DNA of 64,000 nt. Origin: Cellulophaga baltica (GTDB taxonomy: Bacteria; Bacteroidota; Bacteroidia; Flavobacteriales; Flavobacteriaceae). A program made the translations under genes and the position numbers. The notes beneath the pieces are model-generated. The model had not been told where the DNA came from. It did no database searches and saw only the letters and a program-made list of their open reading frames with translations. Positions 1 to 8,935 of the stretch are shown here, piece by piece; position 1 is the first letter of the stretch, and each line of letters begins with the position of its first letter. The DNA lies in assembly GCF_018861125.1 (NCBI RefSeq), contig NZ_JAHKQN010000004.1:53376-117375 (forward strand), in the 5' to 3' direction.

Positions 1-834
1 ATTATTGGTATTGTATTTATAAATAATATTGTTTTAAAAAGACTTTGGAAACCTTTTTATAACTTTCTTAATCAGCTTAAAAAATTCCATCTGGGTAAAA
101 CACAAACAATTCCTGAAACAAATACCAATATAAAAGAATTTACAGATTTACAGAAAGTAGTAAATACATTATTAGTTCATAATATAGATGTATACGAACA
201 GCAAAAAGAATTTATAGGAAATACATCACACGAACTACAAACACCATTAGCCATTGCTACTAATAAGTTAGAATTACTTTTAGAGCAAGGAAGCTTAAAA
301 GATAAAGAAGCCAAAAACATTACTGAAATTTACCAAGTGATTCAACGTTTGGTTCGCCTAAACAAATCATTATTATTATTAACTAAAATTGAAAACAAAC
401 AGTTTTTAGACAATCAAACAATATCAATTAATACTATAGTACAACAATCTTTACATGATTTAGAAGATATTATAACTTTTAAAAATATTACTGTAACCGT
501 CGAGAAAATATCAGATTTAAAAATACAAATGGATGCTACACTTGCAAGTATTATGATTTCAAATTTAATTAAAAATGCCACTTTTCATAATAATGAGAAT
601 GGCACAATATCAATAACGATTAAAAATAATTCAATAAAAATAAACAATACAGGACCAGGCAGTGAGTTAGATAAAAAAGTTATTTTTAATAGATTCTACA
701 AGTCTAATTTAAAAAAGAACAATACTGGCTTAGGTTTAACAATCACAAAGGCTATTGCCGATTTGTATGCCATAACAATAAACTATCACTATAAAAACAC
801 TTCACACTTGTTTGAGCTTATTTTTTTTAAATAA
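1..834 (+). CDS. Sensor histidine kinase, 3' part (5' end outside window)
   Basis: This is the C-terminal part of a two-component sensor kinase; the reading frame is open from base 1, so the sensor domain and probably one membrane segment lie outside. The dimerisation and phosphoacceptor box (EFIGNTSHELQTPLA) has its histidine at codon 229-231. The ATP-binding domain follows, with an N box (SNLIKNA, visible residue about 192), a degenerate G1 box (NTGPGS) and a G2 box (NTGLGL) near residue 243. It probably phosphorylates a response regulator encoded upstream. The PepSY-like and DUF2490 genes directly downstream are likely its targets or partners, which is an inference from position. GTG at 337 is internal and is not the start. 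Confidence 0.93.
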   Translation: MIGIVFINNIVLKRLWKPFYNFLNQLKKFHLGKTQTIPETNTNIKEFTDLQKVVNTLLVHNIDVYEQQKEFIGNTSHELQTPLAIATNKLELLLEQGSLKDKEAKNITEIYQVIQRLVRLNKSLLLLTKIENKQFLDNQTISINTIVQQSLHDLEDIITFKNITVTVEKISDLKIQMDATLASIMISNLIKNATFHNNENGTISITIKNNSIKINNTGPGSELDKKVIFNRFYKSNLKKNNTGLGLTITKAIADLYAITINYHYKNTSHLFELIFFK

Positions 835-917
835 AAAAAGTTGATTGCCCAATAATTCCCAATTGTTTCCACATTCAGGTATTTCATTTGTAGCATAATT
901 TTTAAAAAACATACAAA

Positions 918-1364
918 ATGAAAAAACAAATTTTAATTATCGGAACAGTTTTAGCAATCACATTTACTAGTCAGGCACAAGACATTTCACAAAACCAAAT
1001 ACCATCAGTAATCATAAATAATTTTAATACTCAATACCCAAAAGCCACAGACATAGAATGGGAAGTTGATGGTAATTTATATTATGTTGATTTCGAAATT
1101 GGCTGGAATACAGATCATGAAATTTGGTATAACAATAAAGGCAAAATGGTAAAACATAAGCATGACATTGCCAAAAATAAATTACCCCAAGCTGTAAACA
1201 ATAAAATTAAATCTGAATTTAACGGCTATACAGTAAGTGATTTAGAAGAAATAACAGACCACGGAAAAGTATTTTATAAAATGGAACTAGAAGCTGTATT
1301 AAAACAAGATTGGGATGTTATTGTAGGTAATAATGGAAATATTTTAAGTAAAGTAGCAGATTAA
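918..1364 (+). CDS. Secreted PepSY-like (DUF2874-type) protein
   Basis: The 148-residue product has a clear signal peptide (MKKQILIIGTVLAITFTSQAQ). Two repeats of about 60 residues follow, each with the pattern of a PepSY-like fold: a helix containing IPSVIINNFNTQYPKA or LPQAVNNKIKSEF, then a strand ending in acidic and aromatic residues. Such proteins are common in Bacteroidota, are periplasmic or surface exposed, and have no settled activity. It starts 84 bp after the sensor kinase and stops 4 bp before the next gene, so the three probably form one transcript. Kinase-adjacent PepSY-like genes are often regulated by that kinase; here that is inferred. Confidence 0.8.
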   Translation: MKKQILIIGTVLAITFTSQAQDISQNQIPSVIINNFNTQYPKATDIEWEVDGNLYYVDFEIGWNTDHEIWYNNKGKMVKHKHDIAKNKLPQAVNNKIKSEFNGYTVSDLEEITDHGKVFYKMELEAVLKQDWDVIVGNNGNILSKVAD

Positions 1365-1368
1365 TTTT

Positions 1369-2145
1369 ATGAAGAATATGTATAAAATAGTATTTATTAT
1401 TCTTTTAACCTTCATCTATTATTCAAATTGTTTCGCCCAGTTTACTCCTCCAGGACTGGGTGACACAAATGATGCTAGTTGGTTTGCTTTAGGAATAAAA
1501 CAAAAACTAAATTCATCTGGCAACGTAGTTTCATCAACACATATTGGCTTAGGAAGAATTAGCAATCCTGATAACTACAATCTATTTCAAAACCCTTCTA
1601 TTTATGTTTTTAATGAAGAAATATCAAATCATTTTAAAAAACATTGGAAGTATTCAGTTGCATTGAGTTACAGGTGGCAAAATCAATATAACACTAGCGC
1701 ACCTTATGAATTAGATAGTGAAAACGCACGGCAAGAAATTAGAGCTTATGGACGTTTGTTTTATTTAAACAGTCTTAAAAATATAGATTATTCGTTTAGT
1801 TTTAGACCCGAAATACGCTTTTTCTATAATAGAAATTTTGATTCTTATATTGAAGACAGGCAATTTAGAACTCGTTTTCGCGGTAAAATGACTCTTAACT
1901 TAAATAATTTTAAAACTCATAAATTAATTACAACAGCAGAATTTTTACTTTCCGCTACAAGAGAGGATAATAATTGGAACAAATTTGGGTATAAAGAAGC
2001 TCGTTTTTCATTGTATTATGCTTATACTTTAGCGACATTAAATACAACTTTCAACTTTGGTTATATGAATAATTTATTAGGAAAGTCTGACTTGCAAGTC
2101 GTTCACTATTTAGCATTTGATATTGAGATTAAAAATCCTTTCTAA
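1369..2145 (+). CDS. DUF2490 family outer-membrane-type protein
   Basis: The 258-residue product has an N-terminal signal peptide ending near CFAQ. The rest is a run of alternating aromatic and polar strands such as YSVALSYRWQNQY and FSFRPEIRFFYNRNF, typical of the beta-barrel-like DUF2490 family. The family has no assigned activity; an outer-membrane location is expected. The gene lies 4 bp downstream of the PepSY-like gene and ends at a strong bidirectional terminator, which closes the kinase/PepSY/DUF2490 unit. Confidence 0.78.
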   Translation: MKNMYKIVFIILLTFIYYSNCFAQFTPPGLGDTNDASWFALGIKQKLNSSGNVVSSTHIGLGRISNPDNYNLFQNPSIYVFNEEISNHFKKHWKYSVALSYRWQNQYNTSAPYELDSENARQEIRAYGRLFYLNSLKNIDYSFSFRPEIRFFYNRNFDSYIEDRQFRTRFRGKMTLNLNNFKTHKLITTAEFLLSATREDNNWNKFGYKEARFSLYYAYTLATLNTTFNFGYMNNLLGKSDLQVVHYLAFDIEIKNPF

Positions 2146-2185
2146 AACAAACAATCCACTTTCATTCACTTTTAAATAACTATTA

Positions 2186-2227
2186 AAAGTAGCAGGCGTA
2201 AATTTATTAATTTACGCCTGCTACTTT
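2186..2227. terminator. Strong bidirectional terminator hairpin
   Basis: A perfect 19-bp stem (AAAGTAGCAGGCGTAAATT, 2186-2204, pairing with 2209-2227) has a 4-nt loop. It lies between the DUF2490 gene on the plus strand and tonB on the minus strand and ends in T-rich sequence on both sides, so it can stop transcription from either direction. Confidence 0.85.
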
Positions 2228-2240
2228 ATAAAATTAACTC

Positions 2241-2978
2241 TTATTGATCGCTATATGAAGCCATTTTAAAAGTTATAGGAACCGAATATGGCATTTTCAC
2301 ACTAGAGCCACGTTGCATACCTGGTTTCATTCTAGGTAGTGCTGCAATAATACGACCCGCTTCTTTTTCAAGACTTATATCCGGCCCTCTAGTTTGTATG
2401 TTTGTTATGGCTCCTTTTTGATCTATTGTAAAGTAAACAAAAACTCTACCTTGTATATTTAATTCTAAAGCAGTAGCAGGATAATTAAATTCACTTTTCA
2501 CATGCTCTTGAATTTTTTGTTGAAAACAAGCTTTTTTCTGATCGTTAGTTTTCATTTTTTCACAGCCAGGAAAAACAGGTACATTTTCAATCACTGCAAA
2601 AGGCACAGTAATCTCTTCTTCTACTTCAATAACCTCAATATCTTCAACTGCAATTGTTTCTTGTATTACTGTTTCTTGATTAATATCACTACTTTCTATA
2701 AAAGTCTCTTCAACTTCCGATACATCAGACACCACTTCAATAATTTCAGGTGCTAAAGGCGGTGGTGGTGGCGGTGGTGTATTTATAGCCCTTGTGATAG
2801 GTATATCTTCTTTTAGTATTTCTTGTACGTTTATTACTTGAACAACTTCGTCCACCGTAGAATATGTTTTATATTCAAATAACCTCCATACCACAAAAAG
2901 TGAAAGCGCTAGGCCTATTGCAAAATATAGGCCACTATTTCTGTTTAAATCTGCTTTTGGGTTTTTTTTGAGTTCCAT
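2241..2978 (-). CDS. TonB family energy-transducing protein
   Basis: The 245-residue product couples the inner-membrane proton motive force to outer-membrane TonB-dependent transporters. A single N-terminal membrane anchor occupies about residues 16-35. A proline stretch (NTPPPPPPPLAPEI) and a Glu/Val-rich periplasmic spacer follow. The C-terminal TonB domain (about 135-240) includes VFPGCEKM and NIQGRVFVYFTIDQKG. VFPGCE is the usual start of the flavobacterial TonB_C domain. No exbB or exbD is adjacent, so it may be one of several TonB paralogues. It faces the DUF2490 gene across a shared terminator. Confidence 0.9.
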   Translation of the reverse strand: MELKKNPKADLNRNSGLYFAIGLALSLFVVWRLFEYKTYSTVDEVVQVINVQEILKEDIPITRAINTPPPPPPPLAPEIIEVVSDVSEVEETFIESSDINQETVIQETIAVEDIEVIEVEEEITVPFAVIENVPVFPGCEKMKTNDQKKACFQQKIQEHVKSEFNYPATALELNIQGRVFVYFTIDQKGAITNIQTRGPDISLEKEAGRIIAALPRMKPGMQRGSSVKMPYSVPITFKMASYSDQ

Positions 2979-3098
2979 AATCTGTCATTTTAATACTCTA
3001 AATTTAAACTACTTACAGAATAAAAAATATGACATATATCAGTACCAAAAACTAAAATTCATCCAGTTATTAATATAAATTTATACAAATATCATTAG

Positions 3099-3410
3099 TT
3101 ATTGTTGACTATCTTCAAGTCCCCATTTATCTAAACCTCTTAAAATAGCTTCTAACGATTTACCACGCTTTGTCAAACCATATTCAACTTTTGGTGGCAC
3201 TACAGGATATACTTTTCGGGTTAAAAGCCCGTCTTTTTCTAATTCTCTAACCGTTTGAGTAAACATCTTATTAGAAATTCCTTCAATATGTTTTTGAAGA
3301 ATTCCTGAACGTAAGTTTCCATCCAATAAATGAAACATAATTAACGGCTTCCATTTTGTTCCAATTAAATTCATTGTATAATTTAAAGGGCATTTAACAT
3401 CTTTCTTCAA
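3099..3410 (-). CDS. HxlR family winged-helix transcriptional regulator
   Basis: The 103-residue protein has the HxlR hallmarks: an N-terminal CPLNYTMNLIGTKWKPLIMFHL, a recognition helix region (ISNKMFTQTVRELEKDGLL) and the wing (VEYGLTKRGKSL). Cys7 is the conserved cysteine that senses oxidants or electrophiles in several family members. The start is a TTG, because an in-frame stop lies five codons upstream and no ATG is available. It is divergent from a VOC-fold gene with 123 bp between the starts; HxlR regulators usually control the adjacent gene. Confidence 0.88.
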   Translation of the reverse strand: MKKDVKCPLNYTMNLIGTKWKPLIMFHLLDGNLRSGILQKHIEGISNKMFTQTVRELEKDGLLTRKVYPVVPPKVEYGLTKRGKSLEAILRGLDKWGLEDSQQ

Positions 3411-3458
3411 AATAAATAAAATTTAAAACACTAATAATCATTAATTTACTCATTTAGG

Positions 3459-3484
3459 TAACTATAACACTTTTTAGTAAGTTA
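3459..3484. promoter_or_regulatory. Possible HxlR operator dyad
   Basis: The region between the divergent HxlR and VOC genes holds an inverted repeat, TAACT (3459-3463) and AGTTA (3480-3484), separated by 16 nt. The adjacent ACTTTTTAGTAAGTTA is also A/T-dyad-like. HxlR proteins bind such spaced dyads in the intergenic region they control. The arms are short, so this is only a candidate. Confidence 0.3.
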
Positions 3485-3533
3485 TTGTTAATAAGTCAAA
3501 TATAGTATAATTTTACAATCTAAATTGAAAGTC

Positions 3534-4046
3534 ATGACAACAAAAAAGAATTACCCAAAGTCGTTCTCACATATAGGAATAACAGTCCCTGATATTCATA
3601 AAGCCGTAGAATTTTATTCTGAGGTTATGGGATGGTATGTAATTATGGAACCTTCTAAAGTAAAAAAAGAAAAAGAAACAGCTATTGGCCAAATGTGTAT
3701 TGACGTTTTTGGTGATGCCTGGACAGAATTTGAAATTGCACATTTAGCAACTTCTGATGGTATTGGTATTGAATTATTTTCTTTCCCTCACGGAATTAAA
3801 GAAGCGCCAGAGTTTACCCCCTTTAACACAGGTCTTTTCCATTTTTGTATTCAAGATCCTGAAATTGAAAAATTAATTGAGAAAATAGTTTCTTTAGGTG
3901 GTAAACAAAGAATGCCAATAAGAGAATATTACCCAGAAGACAAACCATTTAAAATGTGTTATGTTGAAGATCCATTTGGTATTGTATTCGAAATTTACAC
4001 ACATAGTTATGAGTTAACTTACTCATCAGGTGCATACGCAAAATAA
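3534..4046 (+). CDS. VOC (glyoxalase/bleomycin-resistance fold) protein
   Basis: The product is 170 residues from ATG 3534; the open frame continues upstream to a TTG at 3525 that adds only three residues. It has the vicinal-oxygen-chelate pattern of paired beta-alpha-beta-beta-beta modules: SFSHIGITVPDIHKAVEFYSEV at the N-terminus and LFHFCIQDPEIEKLIEKI in the second half, ending with the typical CYVEDPFGIVFEIY. Family members bind a metal and act as glyoxalases, dioxygenases or binding proteins; the substrate cannot be told from sequence. Divergence from an HxlR regulator suggests induction by an electrophile or similar stress. Confidence 0.85.
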   Translation: MTTKKNYPKSFSHIGITVPDIHKAVEFYSEVMGWYVIMEPSKVKKEKETAIGQMCIDVFGDAWTEFEIAHLATSDGIGIELFSFPHGIKEAPEFTPFNTGLFHFCIQDPEIEKLIEKIVSLGGKQRMPIREYYPEDKPFKMCYVEDPFGIVFEIYTHSYELTYSSGAYAK

Positions 4047-4079
4047 AACCTGAGAGTAGTTTTACTTGAGATTAATCTT

Positions 4080-4135
4080 AAAAGCAAAATAGATAAGAAA
4101 AATAGTATACTATTTTTCTTATCTATTTTGCTTTT
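4080..4135. terminator. 56-bp perfect palindrome, likely terminator
   Basis: Bases 4080-4135 form a perfect palindrome of two 28-bp arms with its centre at 4107/4108 (AGTA|TACT) and no unpaired loop. It lies 34 bp after the VOC stop codon and ends in CTTTTCTTTA, so it probably works as an intrinsic terminator. It is exceptionally long for one. Confidence 0.7.
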
Positions 4136-4306
4136 CTTTAATTTAAAACTGAAGTATTAATAAATTTTTGAATTCTCATTAACAGCAAACAAAACCTATG
4201 AAGATCATTGAAATACTTTTTTTCTGATTTTTTAGATTGGTTAAATATTTCTAAATAAGTGAGTCTATGATAAATTTTAAAATTAGATTTATCTATTGCC
4301 TTGTTT

Positions 4307-5170
4307 ATGAAAAAGCTTTTAGCAGTACATATCTTAATTTTCATTAGTATATTATATACTTCATGTACTGTTTTACAGTGGCGAAAGACCGATAAAGAAT
4401 TAAAAGAAAAGTTTGACAAATTAAATATTGAGAGTACAATATCATATTTTAAAGTTGACAGCCTCAATTTAAAAACACGTATTTTTTCGGTTACTCCAAA
4501 AGAAAATAACAACATAAATTTTGTGTTTTTTCATGGTTCTCCAAGTTCTTTATCTGCTTGGGAAGGTTATTTAGCTGATTCTATTTTAAGAACGGAAGCA
4601 AATATGTACGCTATTGACAGGCCTGGATATGGTTATTCTAATTTTGGTGATGAGATGACCTCAATTGATAAACAAGCCCAAATAATGAGTACCATAATTA
4701 ATGAAAATCAATTAAAAAATGTGATTGTAGTTGGTTCTTCTTATGGAGGACCTTTAGCTGCAAGGGTAGGTTATTTAAATAAAAATGTAAAAGCTGTTGT
4801 AATGATTTCTCCCGCAATTGATCCAGATAACGAGAAGGATGTCTGGGCCGCTCGTTTTACACAGTGGTTTTTAACAAGGTGGTTAGTTCCAACTGCTTAT
4901 AGAGTCGCTGGTGATGAAAAAAAGGTACATGCTGAAGAACTAGCATTATTAGAAAACGATTGGAATAAAATAACTATCCCTGTCTTACATTTTCATGGTG
5001 ATAAAGATGAGTTAGTGCCCTATGAAAATATAAACTACACTAAAGAAAACTTTAAAAATATTAAAATAATTACAGTCCCTGAAAAAGGGCATGAAATTGC
5101 TTGGAAACACCGAGAAATTATTATTCCGTATTTAATACGTCTTGCCAAAAAAACACAGGTAGAAAATTAA
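4307..5170 (+). CDS. Alpha/beta hydrolase, predicted lipoprotein
   Basis: The product is 287 residues from ATG 4307; the longer frame from TTG 4301 adds two residues. The N-terminus is a lipoprotein-like signal (hydrophobic stretch to LYTSC). The hydrolase core has an oxyanion-loop HGSPSS, the nucleophile elbow GSSYGG near residue 145, the acid in HGDKDELVP and the catalytic histidine in PEKGHEIAW. This is a standard Ser-Asp-His triad of the alpha/beta hydrolase fold. The substrate is unknown. It is monocistronic by position. Confidence 0.85.
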   Translation: MKKLLAVHILIFISILYTSCTVLQWRKTDKELKEKFDKLNIESTISYFKVDSLNLKTRIFSVTPKENNNINFVFFHGSPSSLSAWEGYLADSILRTEANMYAIDRPGYGYSNFGDEMTSIDKQAQIMSTIINENQLKNVIVVGSSYGGPLAARVGYLNKNVKAVVMISPAIDPDNEKDVWAARFTQWFLTRWLVPTAYRVAGDEKKVHAEELALLENDWNKITIPVLHFHGDKDELVPYENINYTKENFKNIKIITVPEKGHEIAWKHREIIIPYLIRLAKKTQVEN

Positions 5171-5375
5171 AACAAAGCTATTTGAAGTCAACTGTTTTAT
5201 ATTCAATTATTTCAACTGTTATTTATCACAAATATTATTTTAAACTTATTTATTTCTATAATTAATAGTATTATTGATTTAAATTAAAAAAATCACAATT
5301 TAAATCAAGTATTAATTCTACTTATTTTAAATTATGAAATGAGTCAGAGTACCCTAAATAACAAAAAAACCAACC

Positions 5376-7700
5376 ATGATGAAACAGGTTATAATTGTCA
5401 TATGCTCATTACTTTTAGTACTTTCATGCAAAGAGAAATTACACAAAAAAATTATACTTGTAAACGACATTACTGAACTAAAAGAGAGTATAAGTAAAGT
5501 TGTTCCTGGTGATGAAATTGTATTAAAAAATGGCATTTGGAATAATGTAGAAATTAATTTTTATGCACTTGGCACTAAAGAAAGTCCTATTATATTACGT
5601 GCTGAAACTCCTGGAAAAGTTTTTATTGAAGGGGTTTCATACCTGCATTTAGGAGGAGATTATTTAATAGTTGATGGATTATATTTTAGAAATGGTTATA
5701 CCCCAAAAAGTAGTATTATTAGATATAAAATTGATAATGATATTACTGCTACAAATAGTAAAGTTACTAATACCGTTATAGAAAATTTCACACAACCAAA
5801 CCGATTTACCAATGACCATTGGATTGAATTTTTTGGAAAAAACAATCAACTAGATCATTGCTATATCTCAGGAAAATCTAATGACGGAGAAACATTACGG
5901 GTATTTTTTACTGGTAATAAAAATATAAATAGCCATCACCAAATAGTGAATAATTATTTTGGACCACGCCCACGAAAAGGTGGACCAAGAGCTGAAACAA
6001 TTCGTGTTGGGGACAGTAAAACTCGTTTTGTTCCTGGTTATGTAAATGTTTCAAACAATTATTTTGAAGCCTGTAATGGCGAGGTTGAAATCATATCAGA
6101 CAAAACAAACTTCAACTCTTATAAAAACAATATTTTTTATAAATGCGAAGGTTCACTTGTATTGAGACATGGTAGCTATGCTACTGTAGATGGTAATATT
6201 TTTATAGGCGATGATGATTCTGACTTTTACGGTGGTATAAGAGTTGTAAATGCCGGGCATTGGATTACCAATAACTATTTTTACAAAATTAAAGGAGAGG
6301 CTTTTAGATCACCATTAGCAATGATGAACGGGATACCAATGACACCTTTAAACCGTTATTTACAAGTTTCTGATGCTGTTATTGCTCATAATACATGGGT
6401 AGATTGTTCGTCACCTTGGCAAATTGGTGTTGGCCAAAACTTAAAAAGCGCTACTGTACTTCCTGCAAGTGAAATCCGTTCTGCACCGCCAATACGCAGT
6501 ATTATTGCAAATAATATTATTTACAATACGCAAGAAGACAAAATACCGGTTATAAACCACAGTGAAATGAGTGGTATTTTATTTAAAAATAATTTAATTG
6601 ATAATAATGGTGCTACATATACCGAATATGATGTTTTAAAAAACACATCAATAAAAATGAAAAAAATCAACGAATGGTTATATGCACCTGAATCTTCAAA
6701 TAATAAATTATTAACTGAGGTTTTTGAAGGTTACGATTTTGAAACTATAAAAACAGATCTTTTTGGTACCAATAGAAATAATAATAATAATAATATTGGT
6801 GCTATTACAGATTTAGCAAACGCAGAAAAATTTAAAATAGATGAAAAGAAATTTGGTCCTAACTGGTTTAATACCGAAAAAAATATTGCTGAGCAAAAAC
6901 TAATTACCGCTACTGCAGTTGATGGTGATTTATCTCAAAAAATAAAAGAAGCAAATTCAGGAGATATTATAGAATTGATTGATAGTTTATATAGACTTAA
7001 AAACACTATAAATATAAACAAAGACATTATCATCCGTTCTAAAAACAAAGACAATAAAGCAACAATAGTTTTTACTAAAAACAGTGATTCACTGGCTTTT
7101 GCTATGCATCCAGAAGGAAATTTAAAATTAGAGAATTTAATATTAAAAGGTGATGGCTCTATAACTGCATTTGCTCCATTAAAAGAAAATATGGCATCTG
7201 CATACAATTTATCTGTAGAAAACTGTTCGGTAGAAAATTTCAATTATATTTTAAAAGCAACAAAAGGTTCATTTTCTGATGCTATCTCATTCAAAAGTTC
7301 AATTCTAAAAAAATGCAAAAATGGCATTGTACTTTCTTCAGAAGAAAAAGGAGATTATAATGCTGAAATGGTAACTTTTGAACGTTGCGAATTTAAAAAT
7401 ATAGAACAAAATGTAATTGATTTTTTCAGAGGTGGTTATGATGAATCTACTATCGGAGGAATTTTAACGGTTACAAACAACACATTTGCTAATTGTGGTA
7501 AAAATGAAAAAGATGCTATTTTATTAAAAACAAAAGGCATTATAAATGTTGAACTCACAGCAAATACATTTAAAAATAACAGCCCTAAATACACCGCTGT
7601 TTTATGGGGAGAAAAGAACAATCATCATAAAAACAATACCATAATTAACTCAGGTGATATAAAAGTTGAAGACCAACAAAAACTAAAAATCCTATATTAA
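5376..7700 (+). CDS. Polysaccharide lyase family 6 (alginate lyase / chondroitinase B type), lipoprotein
   Basis: The 774-residue product starts with a lipoprotein signal ending at Cys18 (LLVLSCKE), so it is probably membrane- or surface-anchored. The N-terminal right-handed beta-helix (about 28-430) matches PL6: TIRVGDS at about 208-214, Lys243 in ISDKTNF and Arg264 in LVLRHGS stand at the positions of the catalytic Lys/Arg pair in characterised PL6 alginate lyases. A second beta-helix (about 520-770) has no catalytic motif, as in the two-domain PL6 enzymes. Alginate depolymerisation by beta-elimination is the best guess; dermatan sulfate is the alternative. No SusC/SusD, PL7 or KDG-pathway genes are adjacent. 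Confidence 0.88.
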   Translation: MMKQVIIVICSLLLVLSCKEKLHKKIILVNDITELKESISKVVPGDEIVLKNGIWNNVEINFYALGTKESPIILRAETPGKVFIEGVSYLHLGGDYLIVDGLYFRNGYTPKSSIIRYKIDNDITATNSKVTNTVIENFTQPNRFTNDHWIEFFGKNNQLDHCYISGKSNDGETLRVFFTGNKNINSHHQIVNNYFGPRPRKGGPRAETIRVGDSKTRFVPGYVNVSNNYFEACNGEVEIISDKTNFNSYKNNIFYKCEGSLVLRHGSYATVDGNIFIGDDDSDFYGGIRVVNAGHWITNNYFYKIKGEAFRSPLAMMNGIPMTPLNRYLQVSDAVIAHNTWVDCSSPWQIGVGQNLKSATVLPASEIRSAPPIRSIIANNIIYNTQEDKIPVINHSEMSGILFKNNLIDNNGATYTEYDVLKNTSIKMKKINEWLYAPESSNNKLLTEVFEGYDFETIKTDLFGTNRNNNNNNIGAITDLANAEKFKIDEKKFGPNWFNTEKNIAEQKLITATAVDGDLSQKIKEANSGDIIELIDSLYRLKNTININKDIIIRSKNKDNKATIVFTKNSDSLAFAMHPEGNLKLENLILKGDGSITAFAPLKENMASAYNLSVENCSVENFNYILKATKGSFSDAISFKSSILKKCKNGIVLSSEEKGDYNAEMVTFERCEFKNIEQNVIDFFRGGYDESTIGGILTVTNNTFANCGKNEKDAILLKTKGIINVELTANTFKNNSPKYTAVLWGEKNNHHKNNTIINSGDIKVEDQQKLKILY

Positions 7701-7779
7701 CATTAAAATCTTTCTATTCAATAAAATATTTATTTAAACTAATTTTGTCTAAAACTGTATAGTATAGATATTTTTAAAA

Positions 7780-8487
7780 ATGGTGAATAGAAAATTAGCT
7801 TTAAAAATTAGAAAAACACACCGTTATTTAGGGCTGTTTTTGGGAATTCAATTTTTATTCTGGACTATTAGCGGACTTTATTTTAGCTGGACAGATTTAG
7901 ATGAGATTCATGGTGATTATTTTAAAAACTTAAACTACCAACCAAAATCCTTTAGTGGTTTAATAAGCCCTTCAGATATTGCAACAACTGAAGACATTCA
8001 TACTATCGAATTAAGAGATATAAGCAATACTCCTCATTACTGGGTTAATAAAAACCAACTTTACAATGCTTTAGACGGAAGCAAAAAAAGTAACATTACG
8101 GAGCAAGAAGCATTATACATTGCCAAAAACCACATGAAAGCTGATTTAGAAATATTAGCAATTAAACAAATAAGCGAAACAGATAAACATCATGAATATC
8201 GTGGCAGATTATTACCCGCCTATGTTATATCATACAAAACTGATGAAAACCTAAAAGCTTATATTTCTACTAAAGATGGCAAATTTCAAACTGTAAGACA
8301 TAAAAATTGGCGTTGGTTTGATTTTTTATGGATGACGCACACCATGGATTATGAAGGTAGGGATAATTTTAATACTATTGTTCTAAGAGCTTTTTCACTC
8401 CTTGGTTTAGTTACTGTTTTAAGTGGTTTTCTACTCTGGTATACATCATCAAAATCGGTAAAAAAAATTACTAAGAAAAAAGATTAA
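7780..8487 (+). CDS. PepSY-associated membrane protein
   Basis: The 235-residue product has an N-terminal membrane helix (LGLFLGIQFLFWTISGLYFSW, about 19-40) with the RKTHRYLGL lead-in of PepSY-TM proteins. A periplasmic PepSY-type region follows, and a second helix sits near the C-terminus (LGLVTVLSGFLLWY, about 207-222). PepSY_TM proteins often accompany siderophore uptake or act as ferric reductase-like components; neither partner is nearby. The gene starts 79 bp after the PL6 gene. It converges on the TMEM220-like gene with only 2 bp between stop codons. Confidence 0.78.
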   Translation: MVNRKLALKIRKTHRYLGLFLGIQFLFWTISGLYFSWTDLDEIHGDYFKNLNYQPKSFSGLISPSDIATTEDIHTIELRDISNTPHYWVNKNQLYNALDGSKKSNITEQEALYIAKNHMKADLEILAIKQISETDKHHEYRGRLLPAYVISYKTDENLKAYISTKDGKFQTVRHKNWRWFDFLWMTHTMDYEGRDNFNTIVLRAFSLLGLVTVLSGFLLWYTSSKSVKKITKKKD

Positions 8488-8489
8488 AT

Positions 8490-8838
8490 CTATTTTACTA
8501 GTTTTTTACCCAAAGCAAATAAGCCAAATACGAAAGCCATTAGTAATAAACCAAAAGCTTCTCTACCTTTTTCGATATTTTTTATATCACCTTTTCCTAT
8601 TTCAAAACCTTCAAATTTATCAGGAAATACATACGAAAAACCTAAGAAAGCACATAGCATAAAAATTAAAAGCACTCTCATACTTAGCATATCTATAAGA
8701 AATAAAATAGTTATTACCATAGCAACAACATAAATAAGCATCCAAATAATTGGATCAGGATCATTGTATTGTAAAACAGCGGAAACTAAGAATAATAAAC
8801 AAAAAAATTATCGCTAGTGCTTTAAATAAAATACGCAT
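8490..8838 (-). pseudogene. TMEM220-like membrane protein, frameshifted in a 7-A run
   Basis: The intact frame at 8490-8741 encodes 83 residues of a small membrane protein. Reading upstream on the minus strand, the same frame continues through VSAVLQYNDPDPIIWMLIYV, which is the signature start region of the TMEM220 family (QYNDPD). The expected start MRILFKALAIIF begins at ATG 8838 but is in another frame. Removing one base from the 7-A run at 8801-8807 joins the two frames and gives a full protein of about 115 residues with several membrane helices. Either the gene is truly frameshifted or the homopolymer was miscalled. The function of the family is unknown. Confidence 0.8.
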
Positions 8839-8935
8839 AGATAACTGATTTTTACTTAAAAATTAAATTACCCTGTAAGATACTATTTTGATGTGATATT
8901 GTTTCCTTGTACATTTGAATAGAATTAAACTAGAT

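Noticed and set aside
4138..4515. Minus-strand open frame of 125 codons
   Set aside because: It overlaps the well-supported alpha/beta hydrolase gene and shows no protein pattern of its own.
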